Shown: piece after piece, positions 33,882 through 41,823 of the stretch
Layout: the number at the start of each line of letters is the position of its first letter
Position numbering within the stretch: the first letter of the stretch is position 1
Assembly (NCBI GenBank): GCA_944386545.1
Contig: CALXBK010000006.1
Coordinates: forward strand, 20,595-84,594
Direction of reading: 5' to 3'
Length of the DNA: 64,000 nt
Source: an uncultured Ruminiclostridium sp.
GTDB taxonomy: Bacteria; Bacillota; Clostridia; Oscillospirales; Ruminococcaceae
The notes under the pieces: generated by a model
Told to the model about the DNA's origin: nothing
Database searches by the model: none
What the model saw: only the letters and a program-made list of their open reading frames with translations
Program-made: the position numbers and the translations under genes

Positions 33882-36014
33882 TCAGCTTGTGCTGATAAGA
33901 TTGTTTACATCAATAATAAGCGAGATTGTGCCGTCGCCCATTACGGTACAGCCCGAAAGTCCCTCGCCCTTGATATTGTACTGGCTGAGATACTTCGGAA
34001 AGGGCTTTACTACAACGGGCTGTTCGCCTATCAGCCTGTCCGCAAACAGGCAGACATTCTTTCCGCCTACGTCTACAAGCAGGAGTATGCCCTCCTCAAG
34101 ATTTGTAACCTCTGTTTCTATCTTGAACTTCTCGTGCAGACGGAGTATGGGATAGCATACGCCTCTTATCATTATCATCTCGCCCTGCTTTGTATCATTG
34201 AGAAGCTGGTTGTTTGCAACCATAAGGCTCTCCTTGATGGAGGAAATCGGTACGGTGAAGATGGTAGGACCTACTCTGAGCTTCATGCCTTCAACGATAG
34301 CAAGCGTGAGCGGTATTCTTATAATGAAGCGTGTGCCCTTGCCCTGCTCGCTTTCAACCGAAAGCGTGCCGCCGCACTGCTCTATATTGCTCTTTACAAC
34401 GTCCATTCCCACGCCTCTTCCGCTGTACTCGGTAACCACATCGTTTGTTGAGAAGCCGGGCAGGAGTATCATGTTCTGAATTTCCTTTTCGGTGTATTCG
34501 CTTTCGGGCTTTGTAAGCAAGCCGTTCTTAGCCGCCTTTGCAAGCACCTTGTTGCAGTCAATTCCCGCACCGTCATCGGAAACGGTGATTATAACCTCGC
34601 CGGCTGAATGTCTTGCGGAGAGCTTTACGGTCGCCTTTTCGGGCTTGTCTGCCGCTATTCTCTGCTGTACATCGCTTTCTATGCCGTGGTCCATACAGTT
34701 TCTTACCAGGTGCATAAGCGGATCGTTAAGGTTGTCTACAATGCTCTTGTCAACCTCGGTGTTCTCGCCCTCAAGCACAAGCTCTGCGTCCTTGTTGAGC
34801 TTTATCTTCATATCACGCACAATTCTGCCCATCTTCTGGAATACGCCTGCAAGCGGTACCATTCTGATTGACATTACCGTGTCCTGAAGCTCGTCGGTGA
34901 GCTTTCTGAGCTGTCTTGCCGCCTTTGAGAAGCTCTCCAGCTCCAGTCCGTCCAAATCGGGATTTGCAATAACCATCGATTCGGTGGTAATGATTTCGCC
35001 GACAATATCGTGAAGCGTATCTAACTTTGCAAGGTTTACGCTGATAAGGCTCTGCTTTTGTCCGCCGTTTGCCTTTTTGATGTCCTCCTGCGCCTTTGTA
35101 ACGGCGTTGCTCTCCGCCGTCTTTGCGGGTGCGGAAGCCGCCTTTGCAGGAGCGGGAGCAGGCGCCGCTTCACTCTGTACAGGCTGCTGCTGTACCGCTT
35201 CGGCGGGTGCTTCGGCCTTTTCGGCAGGGGGTGCGGGGGCAACTGCCGCTTCGTCTATAATTTCATAGGACTGAACGTTTACCGCACCCTCTATTGTCTT
35301 TAATACTGCGTCGTTGTTTCCGTCAAAGCCCCTAAAGGTAACAAAGAAGCCGTTTTCCACTATATCCCTTGCGCTGTCTGCGTTGGATTCCACGTCGTGA
35401 GGCTCGCAGAAAATCACGTCAGCCTCTTCCTTTATCTTGGTAAGCAGCAGGAAGGCTCGCAGATTTTCCATCTTACAGCCGTCCTCAAAGAACACTCTTA
35501 CAGTCATTGTTCCACTCTGAGTACCTGTTGCCGGTGCTGTCGGGGCGCTTGCCGCCTCGGGCGCAATCTGTGCGGGCGCTTCTCCGCCCTCCATTGCCTT
35601 AAGCCGCTCGGTAGCGTCCATTAGCTTTTTGAAGGTTTTGGAAAAATCTGTCGGGGTAAACTCATCGTCGCTTGAGGTCTGGATATATTCAATCTCCGCC
35701 TTGTATAGGTCGGATACCTCGAATATAAGCTCATACACGAAATGTGCGTCCTTTGCAATTTCGGGCTTTTCCCTTATTACAAAGAACATGTCCTCGCCCT
35801 TGTGTGCCAGCTGCTGAAGATTTTCAAAGCCCATCATCGCAGAAGAACCCTTGATAGTGTGCATAATGCGGAAGATTTCATTTATATCCTCTGTTGAGAA
35901 TACGTTTGCGTCCTCCGTTCTGAGCAGAATTTCGTCAAGCTGTTCAAGCAGAGTATTGGTTTCAAAAATGTACATTTCAAGCATGGACTCCATGCCCGCT
36001 TCAACCTTTGCCAT
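33882..36014 (-). CDS. cheA: chemotaxis histidine kinase CheA
   Basis: A 710-residue CheA. P1 (Hpt) has the phosphorylated His52 in IFRIMHTIKGSSAMMG. A P2-like linker region with an Ala/Pro-rich stretch (about 255-320) leads to the P3 dimerisation helix pair. P4 has an N box (DPLMHLVRNCMDHGIE), G1 (ISDDGAGID-like, VSDDGAGID) and G2 (GRGVGMDVVKSNIEQCGG) boxes for ATP. P5 is a CheW-like domain at the C-terminus. It autophosphorylates and signals to CheY, whose gene is not in this window. It is the head of the cheA-W-R-B operon. Confidence 0.96.
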   Translation of the reverse strand: MAKVEAGMESMLEMYIFETNTLLEQLDEILLRTEDANVFSTEDINEIFRIMHTIKGSSAMMGFENLQQLAHKGEDMFFVIREKPEIAKDAHFVYELIFEVSDLYKAEIEYIQTSSDDEFTPTDFSKTFKKLMDATERLKAMEGGEAPAQIAPEAASAPTAPATGTQSGTMTVRVFFEDGCKMENLRAFLLLTKIKEEADVIFCEPHDVESNADSARDIVENGFFVTFRGFDGNNDAVLKTIEGAVNVQSYEIIDEAAVAPAPPAEKAEAPAEAVQQQPVQSEAAPAPAPAKAASAPAKTAESNAVTKAQEDIKKANGGQKQSLISVNLAKLDTLHDIVGEIITTESMVIANPDLDGLELESFSKAARQLRKLTDELQDTVMSIRMVPLAGVFQKMGRIVRDMKIKLNKDAELVLEGENTEVDKSIVDNLNDPLMHLVRNCMDHGIESDVQQRIAADKPEKATVKLSARHSAGEVIITVSDDGAGIDCNKVLAKAAKNGLLTKPESEYTEKEIQNMILLPGFSTNDVVTEYSGRGVGMDVVKSNIEQCGGTLSVESEQGKGTRFIIRIPLTLAIVEGMKLRVGPTIFTVPISSIKESLMVANNQLLNDTKQGEMIMIRGVCYPILRLHEKFKIETEVTNLEEGILLLVDVGGKNVCLFADRLIGEQPVVVKPFPKYLSQYNIKGEGLSGCTVMGDGTISLIIDVNNLISTS

Positions 36015-36068
36015 AAACTAACCCGCCTTTCACTGAAAAATTAAATTTGTACAAAGTTAAGAATGATA

Positions 36069-36097
36069 TTGATTAATCGAAAAATATGTGTTAAAAT
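36069..36097 (+). promoter_or_regulatory. promoter of the FliK-like gene
   Basis: TTGATT (36069-36074), 17-bp spacer, TAAAAT (36092-36097). It matches sigma-A rather than the flagellar sigma factor, whose consensus I looked for and did not find. Confidence 0.6.
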
Positions 36098-36158
36098 GAG
36101 CTAAAAGCCAGATGGCTGAAAATCTTGTCCGATATATTCGGACGGGAAGGAGAAACAG

Positions 36159-38024
36159 ATGCCGAACATTCCTCAGCTTACCACTCCGGTTACCAATAAT
36201 AAAAGCTACTCATTCACAAACCGTCAGTATGACGGAAATATCGAGCCGTTCGATATGGTGGAGCTTACACAGCCGCTGAAAGCCTCAAGCTCATCCGACG
36301 GAGAATCCGCCGCCGCGATGACAATGGGCAGAAAAAACCTTGCTCCGCTGACCGTACAGATTAAAGATCCCACCATGGCGGTCGAAACCTTAAAAAATCT
36401 GCTAAGCTCGGATATTCTCGAACAAACCATGATAAACGGCTACGATGAGCTGTACAACGATATGGACGAGCTTATCAAGAGCTTTTACCTTAATCCCGAA
36501 AAATTAGTACGCGAAATCCAGAACCAGGAAAAGCAAAACACCATGTTCAGCGGAGACGAGTTCTATAAGCTGCTTCACGGCATACTCAAAACCACCACCA
36601 GCCCCGAAATAAGGGAAAGCATGGGCACATTGCTCAAGGCGCTGAATTTTTCCACTAACAAGCAGGAAATTCTGAATGCGCTGTCTGCAAATCTGAAATT
36701 TTTGTCGGAATATTTTTCCCCAAATGCTGCGCTCTCCAAAAGGCTGTCTGTGTTGTCCGCAGGCTGGGCTGACAAAAACGCCGCCAATCTGTTTGAAACA
36801 CTCAAGGGAGAAACCCTTGCGCTTTTGAAAGAGCTGTCGGGCAGTCTGCTCAACGACGAGAGAACTCAGACCTTCATACCTCTTATAGTGCATAATCTTT
36901 CAAGATACAACACAAACAGGTATATGCTAAAGGAAGCGTTCGCAAACTTTCTCGCCTACATACCGTCGAACGAAATGAGAAAGGAGCTTTCCGCTTCGTT
37001 CAACGAGTTGCTCCAGAAACTGTTCAGCCAAAAACAGCTGGACGAAATGAACAGCGAACCCGATATATATAATAATACACTAAATCAAAAAGAAAATCAA
37101 GAGCAATTGAGCTTTTTTGACAATAGAAATGAAAAACTAACCATTTCTTTGTTTATAAAGACCAAAATGAGCGACGAGGATTACGTTTCACAGCTGAATC
37201 TTACTCAGGAAAAGCTGGAATTTTTAACCTCAAGCTTCTTTGAGGGGAAGCAAAGCGGTATCCAGACACTGAAAAACATATTCCTCTCCCTGCTTTCGGG
37301 AAATGACGGCAGACAGATGATACCCGCCGTACACAAGGAATTTTCGAGCATAAAGGATATGACCGGACTTGTGGAGTATTTAAACGAGGTGCTCAGGCAA
37401 ATGCCGGACATCTCGCAGAGAGAACAGCTTTTCAAGGCGTTTACCGATATTGTGAATACTATGGCTCAGAGAAAGGAGCTTCCCGCCTCGAGCAACGTTC
37501 CCTCTGCGCCCTCTACGCTTGACAAGCTGACGGATTTTATAGGCAAAAACATAAACCACGAGGCTATCCGCTCGCTGGATAACTTCAATGCGTCAAATCT
37601 ACTGCAAAGCCTCCTCAACGCACCGGGCGTGTTCACTCCGCTGGCGCACTATGTACTGCCGCTGAGATTTGAGGATACCAAGGCGTTCGGAGAGCTGTGG
37701 GTGGACAACGATGAAAACAACCCCAACAACACTCCCGCAGGACAGAAAAACTACCATTTGTTCTTAACCTTTGACGTTGAATCAATAGGCCGCTTTGAAG
37801 TGGATATGTACGCTCTGGGCGAGAATATAAGCCTCTCCCTGCTGTACCCCGAAAGCTACGGCTTCAGGGTAAAGCGTCTTACCGAAAAAATTGATCTTGT
37901 TATAAGAAATATAGGCTACAAGCCTGTTAAATTCGAGACGTCCGTGCTTAAAAGACCTCACGTTCTGACGGAGGTTTTCCCGAAATTGGTGGAAAGGAGA
38001 AAAGGTCTTAATGTCCAAGCGTAA
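36159..38024 (+). CDS. large hypothetical protein with FliK-like C-terminus (YlqG type)
   Basis: A 621-residue protein without membrane helices, mainly helical. The N-terminal ~60 residues are Ser/Thr/Asn-rich and low in structure. A long helical middle with internal repetition follows (LLKALNFSTNKQEILNALSANLKFL-like). The C-terminal ~130 residues have a beta-rich block (VLPLRFEDTKAFGELWVD...FLTFDVESIGRFEVDM) that resembles the C-terminal hook-length control domain of FliK. The next gene is an FlhB C-terminal homologue; the same FliK-like/FlhB-like pair (ylqG-ylqH) occurs in Bacillus. The family assignment is mostly by context, so it is moderate. The start ATG follows GGAAGGAG. Confidence 0.6.
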   Translation: MPNIPQLTTPVTNNKSYSFTNRQYDGNIEPFDMVELTQPLKASSSSDGESAAAMTMGRKNLAPLTVQIKDPTMAVETLKNLLSSDILEQTMINGYDELYNDMDELIKSFYLNPEKLVREIQNQEKQNTMFSGDEFYKLLHGILKTTTSPEIRESMGTLLKALNFSTNKQEILNALSANLKFLSEYFSPNAALSKRLSVLSAGWADKNAANLFETLKGETLALLKELSGSLLNDERTQTFIPLIVHNLSRYNTNRYMLKEAFANFLAYIPSNEMRKELSASFNELLQKLFSQKQLDEMNSEPDIYNNTLNQKENQEQLSFFDNRNEKLTISLFIKTKMSDEDYVSQLNLTQEKLEFLTSSFFEGKQSGIQTLKNIFLSLLSGNDGRQMIPAVHKEFSSIKDMTGLVEYLNEVLRQMPDISQREQLFKAFTDIVNTMAQRKELPASSNVPSAPSTLDKLTDFIGKNINHEAIRSLDNFNASNLLQSLLNAPGVFTPLAHYVLPLRFEDTKAFGELWVDNDENNPNNTPAGQKNYHLFLTFDVESIGRFEVDMYALGENISLSLLYPESYGFRVKRLTEKIDLVIRNIGYKPVKFETSVLKRPHVLTEVFPKLVERRKGLNVQA

Positions 38025-38298
38025 TTTAGGTCAGCAGGCCGCCGCCGCACTCAAATACAACCCCGATTTGAATTACGCACCCGTGGTGGTTGCGTCGGGA
38101 CTGGGCGAGCTTGCAAAGAAAATTATCAACATTGCCGATGAAAACGGCGTTCCCGTCTACCGAGACGACAGCACGGCGGCGCTTCTTGTCATGCTCAACA
38201 GCGGCGAAACCATACCCGTTGAGCTTTACAGAATAATTGCGGCAATTTATGCCGAGGTGGTGTACTCCGCAAACGACATGAAAAAAGGCAAGCTCTGA
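38011..38298 (+). CDS. FlhB C-terminal-domain homologue (YlqH/FlhX type)
   Basis: A 95-residue protein equivalent to the cytoplasmic autocleaving domain of the flagellar export switch FlhB, without the membrane part. The pattern ALKYNPDLNYAPVVVASGLGELAKKIINIADENGVPVYRD ends in VELYRIIAAIYAEV, as in FlhB_C. The NPTH self-cleavage tetrad reads NPDL, so cleavage is not expected. It overlaps the preceding FliK-like gene by 14 nt, so the two are translated together. Such stand-alone proteins in Firmicutes can partly substitute for the FlhB C-domain in flagellar export; here no flagellar gene is visible in the window. Confidence 0.82.
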   Translation: MSKRNLGQQAAAALKYNPDLNYAPVVVASGLGELAKKIINIADENGVPVYRDDSTAALLVMLNSGETIPVELYRIIAAIYAEVVYSANDMKKGKL

Positions 38299-38326
38299 TA
38301 TTATTTTTGATTGTACCGTGCCGCTT

Positions 38327-38453
38327 TAATAAAAGGCTTGCCCGCCGTTCAACGAAGCAAGTCACTGTAAAGCTTCAGGCGGCGATTGAAGCTCAAATGA
38401 AACCGAAGGTGAAATTTGCCGCCTTAAAGTCAAGGGGCATCTTGCCTGACTAA
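38327..38453 (-). repeat. diverged dispersed repeat, copy F
   Basis: AATAAAAGGCTTGCCCGCCG to CATCTTGCCTGACTAATAA, 127 bp, clearly related to copies A-E but with many changes, including loss of the long GTTGGGG/CCCCAAC arm. It lies 28 bp after the FlhB-like gene in the opposite orientation to the other copies. Confidence 0.7.
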
Positions 38454-38493
38454 TAAATTTCGTTGTGATTTTGTAAAAATATTTATTAAACTA

Positions 38494-38522
38494 TTGACAA
38501 AAATTGATTATTGTGATACAAT
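38494..38522 (+). promoter_or_regulatory. promoter of the sigma factor gene
   Basis: TTGACA (38494-38499), 17-bp spacer, TACAAT (38517-38522). A GTCGGG/GCCCGGC hairpin lies in the 5' leader near 38547-38565. Confidence 0.8.
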
Positions 38523-38602
38523 ACCGACGTATATATTATTGAATAGCTGTCGGGACAATTGCCCGGCTCACAGCGCAGAAAGCAATCGGAGATTACTGAA
38601 GC

Positions 38603-39172
38603 ATGAACGGTACCGACATAACTGACGAGCAGCTTGTAAGGCAGATAAGAAGCGAAAGTTGTCAAAATCGGACAAATCTGCTTATCAAGCGGTATATTCC
38701 AATGGTAAGCGCAAAGGCGGCAAAAACTGCGCTTCGTTGTCCGTCCGCTGAATGTGACGATTTGTTTTCCGAAGGACTGCTCGGTCTGCTCAAGGCAATA
38801 CGGTGCTTTGACGAGGATAAGGGCGCGCCGTTCGGGGCGTTCGCTTCTCTGTGTGTGGACTGCGCGATGAAAAACTGTGTAGCGAAGGCTTTAAAGGCAA
38901 ATCCCCTGTCAAGGACGGAGGATTTTGACTTTTCCGCCGTCAGTGACGATTCGCCGCTGACTGAGGATTATATTGTTGAAAAGGAAAACGAACAGCAGCT
39001 TATGAAAAAGCTCGCAGAGACGCTCAGCAAAAGGGAGCTTCGCATATTCGAGCTTTATATAAGACGCTTTTCATATCAGCAGATAGCACATGAGCTTGAC
39101 ATAAGCGAAAAATCGGTTGACAACGCTTTATGCCGTGCTAAAACAAAGCTCAGAAAGCTTTTGGGGAAATAA
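38603..39172 (+). CDS. sigma-70 family RNA polymerase sigma factor (SigH-like)
   Basis: A 189-residue sigma factor. Region 2 is recognisable from AECDDLFSEGLLGLLKAIRCFDEDKGAPFGAFASLCVDCAMKN, and region 4 from LSKRELRIFELYIRRFSYQQIAHELDISEKSVDNALCRAKTKLRK, a helix-turn-helix. Size and sequence resemble the sporulation/stationary-phase factor SigH (Spo0H) more than extracytoplasmic-function factors, but I would not assign a symbol. No anti-sigma factor gene adjoins. Downstream is a small zinc-ribbon gene, about 65 nt away. Confidence 0.88.
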   Translation: MNGTDITDEQLVRQIRSESCQNRTNLLIKRYIPMVSAKAAKTALRCPSAECDDLFSEGLLGLLKAIRCFDEDKGAPFGAFASLCVDCAMKNCVAKALKANPLSRTEDFDFSAVSDDSPLTEDYIVEKENEQQLMKKLAETLSKRELRIFELYIRRFSYQQIAHELDISEKSVDNALCRAKTKLRKLLGK

Positions 39173-39237
39173 GACCTCGTGTCTTTTTCATATTACTACA
39201 CGCTTAACCGCGTGAGAAAAATTAAGAGGTATAAACT

Positions 39238-39510
39238 ATGTACGAAGACAAGACTCTCACATGCCGTGACTGCGGCGCTGAATTCGTATTCTCCGCAGGC
39301 GAGCAGGAATTCTACGCTCAGAACGGCTTCACCAACGAGCCTAAGAGATGCAAGGCCTGCCGTGACGCAAAGAAGAACGGCGGCGCTAAGCGCGAGCTGT
39401 TCACCGCTGTATGCGCAAGCTGCGGCGGCGAGGCAAAGGTTCCCTTCCAGCCTCGTGAGGACAAGCCCGTTTATTGCAGCGAGTGCTTCGCTAAAAGAAA
39501 CGAGCAGTAA
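39238..39510 (+). CDS. zinc-ribbon protein (zf-trcl type)
   Basis: A 90-residue protein with two tandem zinc ribbons. The first pairs CRDC (residues 9-12) with CKAC (about 38-41), and the second pairs CASC (about 59-62) with CSEC (about 81-84). Between them are conserved DKTL, GAEFVFSAGEQEFYAQNGF and PKRCKACR blocks common to short clostridial zinc-ribbon proteins of unknown function. Codon use is strongly biased toward the codons seen in groEL, eno and adhE here, suggesting high expression. Binding of RNA or the ribosome is a guess. Confidence 0.88.
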   Translation: MYEDKTLTCRDCGAEFVFSAGEQEFYAQNGFTNEPKRCKACRDAKKNGGAKRELFTAVCASCGGEAKVPFQPREDKPVYCSECFAKRNEQ

Positions 39511-39637
39511 TTTTATCAAGGGTACTCGGAGCGCACGTTCCTTATTCGGGGTTAGTTCAGGCGATTCATAGGAGTTTCGTACATTTTCTATATTGCTGAT
39601 ACGATAACGAGGGTATTACAAGGTAAAACACGCAACA

Positions 39638-39667
39638 GCCGTCTGACGGGTTATTCCCGACAGGCGG
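39638..39667 (+). terminator. terminator-like hairpin
   Basis: GCCGTCTGACGGG and CCCGACAGGCGG can pair with one mismatch, followed by TTTCTCTTATT. It lies 130 bp past the zinc-ribbon gene. Apart from this and the next promoter, the 326-bp gap holds no gene I can recognise. Confidence 0.55.
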
Positions 39668-39738
39668 TTTCTCTTATTGTAAATCCACAAAAGTCGATAA
39701 AAAATTTTATTAAATTTGCATAAAATGCAAAAATTATA

Positions 39739-39767
39739 TTGTAAAAATCGCCGTAATGTATTATAAT
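39739..39767 (+). promoter_or_regulatory. promoter of the SNF2-like/GHKL operon
   Basis: TTGTAA (39739-39744), 17-bp spacer, TATAAT (39762-39767), followed by a very AT-rich leader and GGCGGAGGG ribosome site. Confidence 0.75.
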
Positions 39768-39836
39768 TAATATATTAAAAATTTTGTACGATTTTATTCA
39801 TAATATCGTTTACAATACAAGGCGGAGGGTGATATT

Positions 39837-41822
39837 TTGAAAACCGATGAGATTAAATGGATATCCTTCTACGGCAAGGACACCGGTGCGATAAACCGTT
39901 CCTTTTACGAGAAGGTTAAGAAATTCGGATTTTGCCTGGTGCTTGACGAATACGGCTCGGATAAAGCGTCAAAGGTACATCTGAGTATTCTTGACACCGT
40001 GCTTGAAAAAGAAAAGCCGAATATCCTGCTTGTATGCCCCAGTCATCTTATGCACAGCTGGTACCGTTCCGTAATCACCAAAACGGGACTGGACATGAAG
40101 ATGATTTCCGGCTCTTCCTGCGCTATTTCCTACTTCAGCAAGGATATGTCCAATATGTACATAATCTCAGAGGATGCCGTCAAAAACGACAATCCCCTTC
40201 TAAAACAGTTCGAGGATGAGGGACTTACCTGGGACCTTATGATTCTCGACTCTACGCTGTTCATTTCTGGACTTGAAAGCAGTCTGTACACGGACAACAT
40301 CAAAACAAAGACTGAAAAGCTTATTATTTTCAGCCCTGTTCCTTACGGATACATGAAGGACGGCGAGGGAATAAAAAATCTCGTGAAATCGCTCCTTGCA
40401 GACGAGAACAAGGCAAAGGCGGCAGATGAGATTACATTCGGCACCCAGACGATATGCTTCAACCCCTACACGCCCGTAATGCGTTATTTTGACAAATCGG
40501 TATACAACGGCGACACGGCAAGAAACACCGTTGTGCTTGAATATGAATTTTCAAACGAATTTATCCAGAATTCAAGAAAGCTCGTTGACTTAAAGACGGG
40601 ACTTCCGCTTTACGCTTACGGCGGAAACGTATTTGAGGAATACGGGCTTGAAGCAAAAAAGATATACACAAAGCCCGCCTACAACATCGCAGATGTGGCA
40701 ACGCTCAGAGAAGTGGACAAAAAGCTGGACTGCTTCCTTACAAAGCTTGACGAGGTGCTGGCTTCTCCGGATAACAAGGCTCTGATTTACTGCGTGACAG
40801 GCTCGACCATATCTTATCTCAAAAAGGTAATATCCGCGCTTCATCCGAGCTCCTCGGGCTTGCTTAAGATTGACAAAGGCGATATATTCAATACGAGGTA
40901 CGGCAACTTCACACCCGGAAATCCCACTCCTCCGAGAATAACAATAACGGTTGACAAAATCGGCTCTATTTCACCCGAAATCAAGAATTACACCCATATT
41001 TTCAACTATGAGCTTCCCGACGATCCCGTGACGCTGGAATACCGCGCCGCACGTCATTCAATACCGGACGAGCAGAGCAAGGAGTACATATTCTTCTGCG
41101 ACAAGAACGGTCTGTTTGACAGCCGTATGCTTTCAAAGGTACTTTTCGGAAAGATTTACAGAGCTTTGGTAACCAATCTTCCCGGCAGAAATATTCTTTT
41201 CGACCTGCCCTGTGCAGCACAGCTCATAACAGGCTGTATAAAGGATTTACAGTATGTATGCGGATATACCGGCGAGGTTGCAAACTGCCTTGACGTTATC
41301 ACGCATTTCAGAAGCGATTACAACATAGCCGCAAACATCGACCTTTCTTCGGCTTCAAGGACTCACGAATACACGGCTCTCAAGCTCGAAAAAATTTACA
41401 GGGCATTCGGCATAGAGGGCAGAATAAAGGATAATTCAACCGATGAAAAGGCGCTTCGGACGATGATTAAGGAGACGCTTGACAGATACGCAGGCTCGTT
41501 GCTTTACTTAGACGAGCAGCAGAAGATTATCGCACTCGGAGGCGATGAGCTGAAGGAGTGCCTTTACAGCGACAGATACGAGGAATACAAATCAGGCGTC
41601 CGCCAGTCGGAAATGACCGTCGGAATAAAGAGCGCGGAAGGATCGCTTGAAAATTTCATTCCGGAAAACAAATACAACGAGCTTCGCATTTGTGTTACGC
41701 AAATGCCCGACACCGTCAAGATGCCCGTCCTGCTCAACACATGGCGGTATCTTACCGAAAACGGTATGCTGCGTGACAGCTTCAAGCAGTTTATGAAAAA
41801 TTACAACGAGGGAGTGATGTAA
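39837..41822 (+). CDS. degenerate SNF2-like helicase-fold protein
   Basis: A 661-residue protein with the outline of an SF2/SNF2 ATPase but with its ATPase motifs eroded. Residues 31-45 (GFCLVLDEYGSDKAS) align with SNF2 motif I (ADEMGLGKT), yet the GKT of the Walker A loop is gone. ILLVCPSHLMHSW (63-75) matches motif Ia. WDLMILDST (132-140) sits where the DEAH box should be. In the second half, NKALIYCVTGSTISYL and HIFNYELPDDPVTLEYRAARHSIPDEQ resemble the helicase C-terminal domain and SNF2 motif VI (NYDLPWNP...QRIGR). So it probably binds nucleic acid or a partner without hydrolysing ATP. It starts at TTG after GGAGGG. The GHKL ATPase gene begins 1 nt after its stop, suggesting that they work as one complex. 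Function unknown. Confidence 0.65.
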   Translation: MKTDEIKWISFYGKDTGAINRSFYEKVKKFGFCLVLDEYGSDKASKVHLSILDTVLEKEKPNILLVCPSHLMHSWYRSVITKTGLDMKMISGSSCAISYFSKDMSNMYIISEDAVKNDNPLLKQFEDEGLTWDLMILDSTLFISGLESSLYTDNIKTKTEKLIIFSPVPYGYMKDGEGIKNLVKSLLADENKAKAADEITFGTQTICFNPYTPVMRYFDKSVYNGDTARNTVVLEYEFSNEFIQNSRKLVDLKTGLPLYAYGGNVFEEYGLEAKKIYTKPAYNIADVATLREVDKKLDCFLTKLDEVLASPDNKALIYCVTGSTISYLKKVISALHPSSSGLLKIDKGDIFNTRYGNFTPGNPTPPRITITVDKIGSISPEIKNYTHIFNYELPDDPVTLEYRAARHSIPDEQSKEYIFFCDKNGLFDSRMLSKVLFGKIYRALVTNLPGRNILFDLPCAAQLITGCIKDLQYVCGYTGEVANCLDVITHFRSDYNIAANIDLSSASRTHEYTALKLEKIYRAFGIEGRIKDNSTDEKALRTMIKETLDRYAGSLLYLDEQQKIIALGGDELKECLYSDRYEEYKSGVRQSEMTVGIKSAEGSLENFIPENKYNELRICVTQMPDTVKMPVLLNTWRYLTENGMLRDSFKQFMKNYNEGVM

Positions 41823-41823
41823 G

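Noticed and set aside
33471..34451. A 326-codon plus-strand frame opposite cheW and cheA
   Set aside because: Antisense to conserved chemotaxis domains, Tyr/Cys-rich composition and no recognisable features.
36102..36135. A flagellar (sigma-D-like) promoter TAAA...CCGATAT before the FliK-like gene
   Set aside because: The spacing is about 22 bp, not 15, so a sigma-A promoter at 36069-36097 is the better reading.
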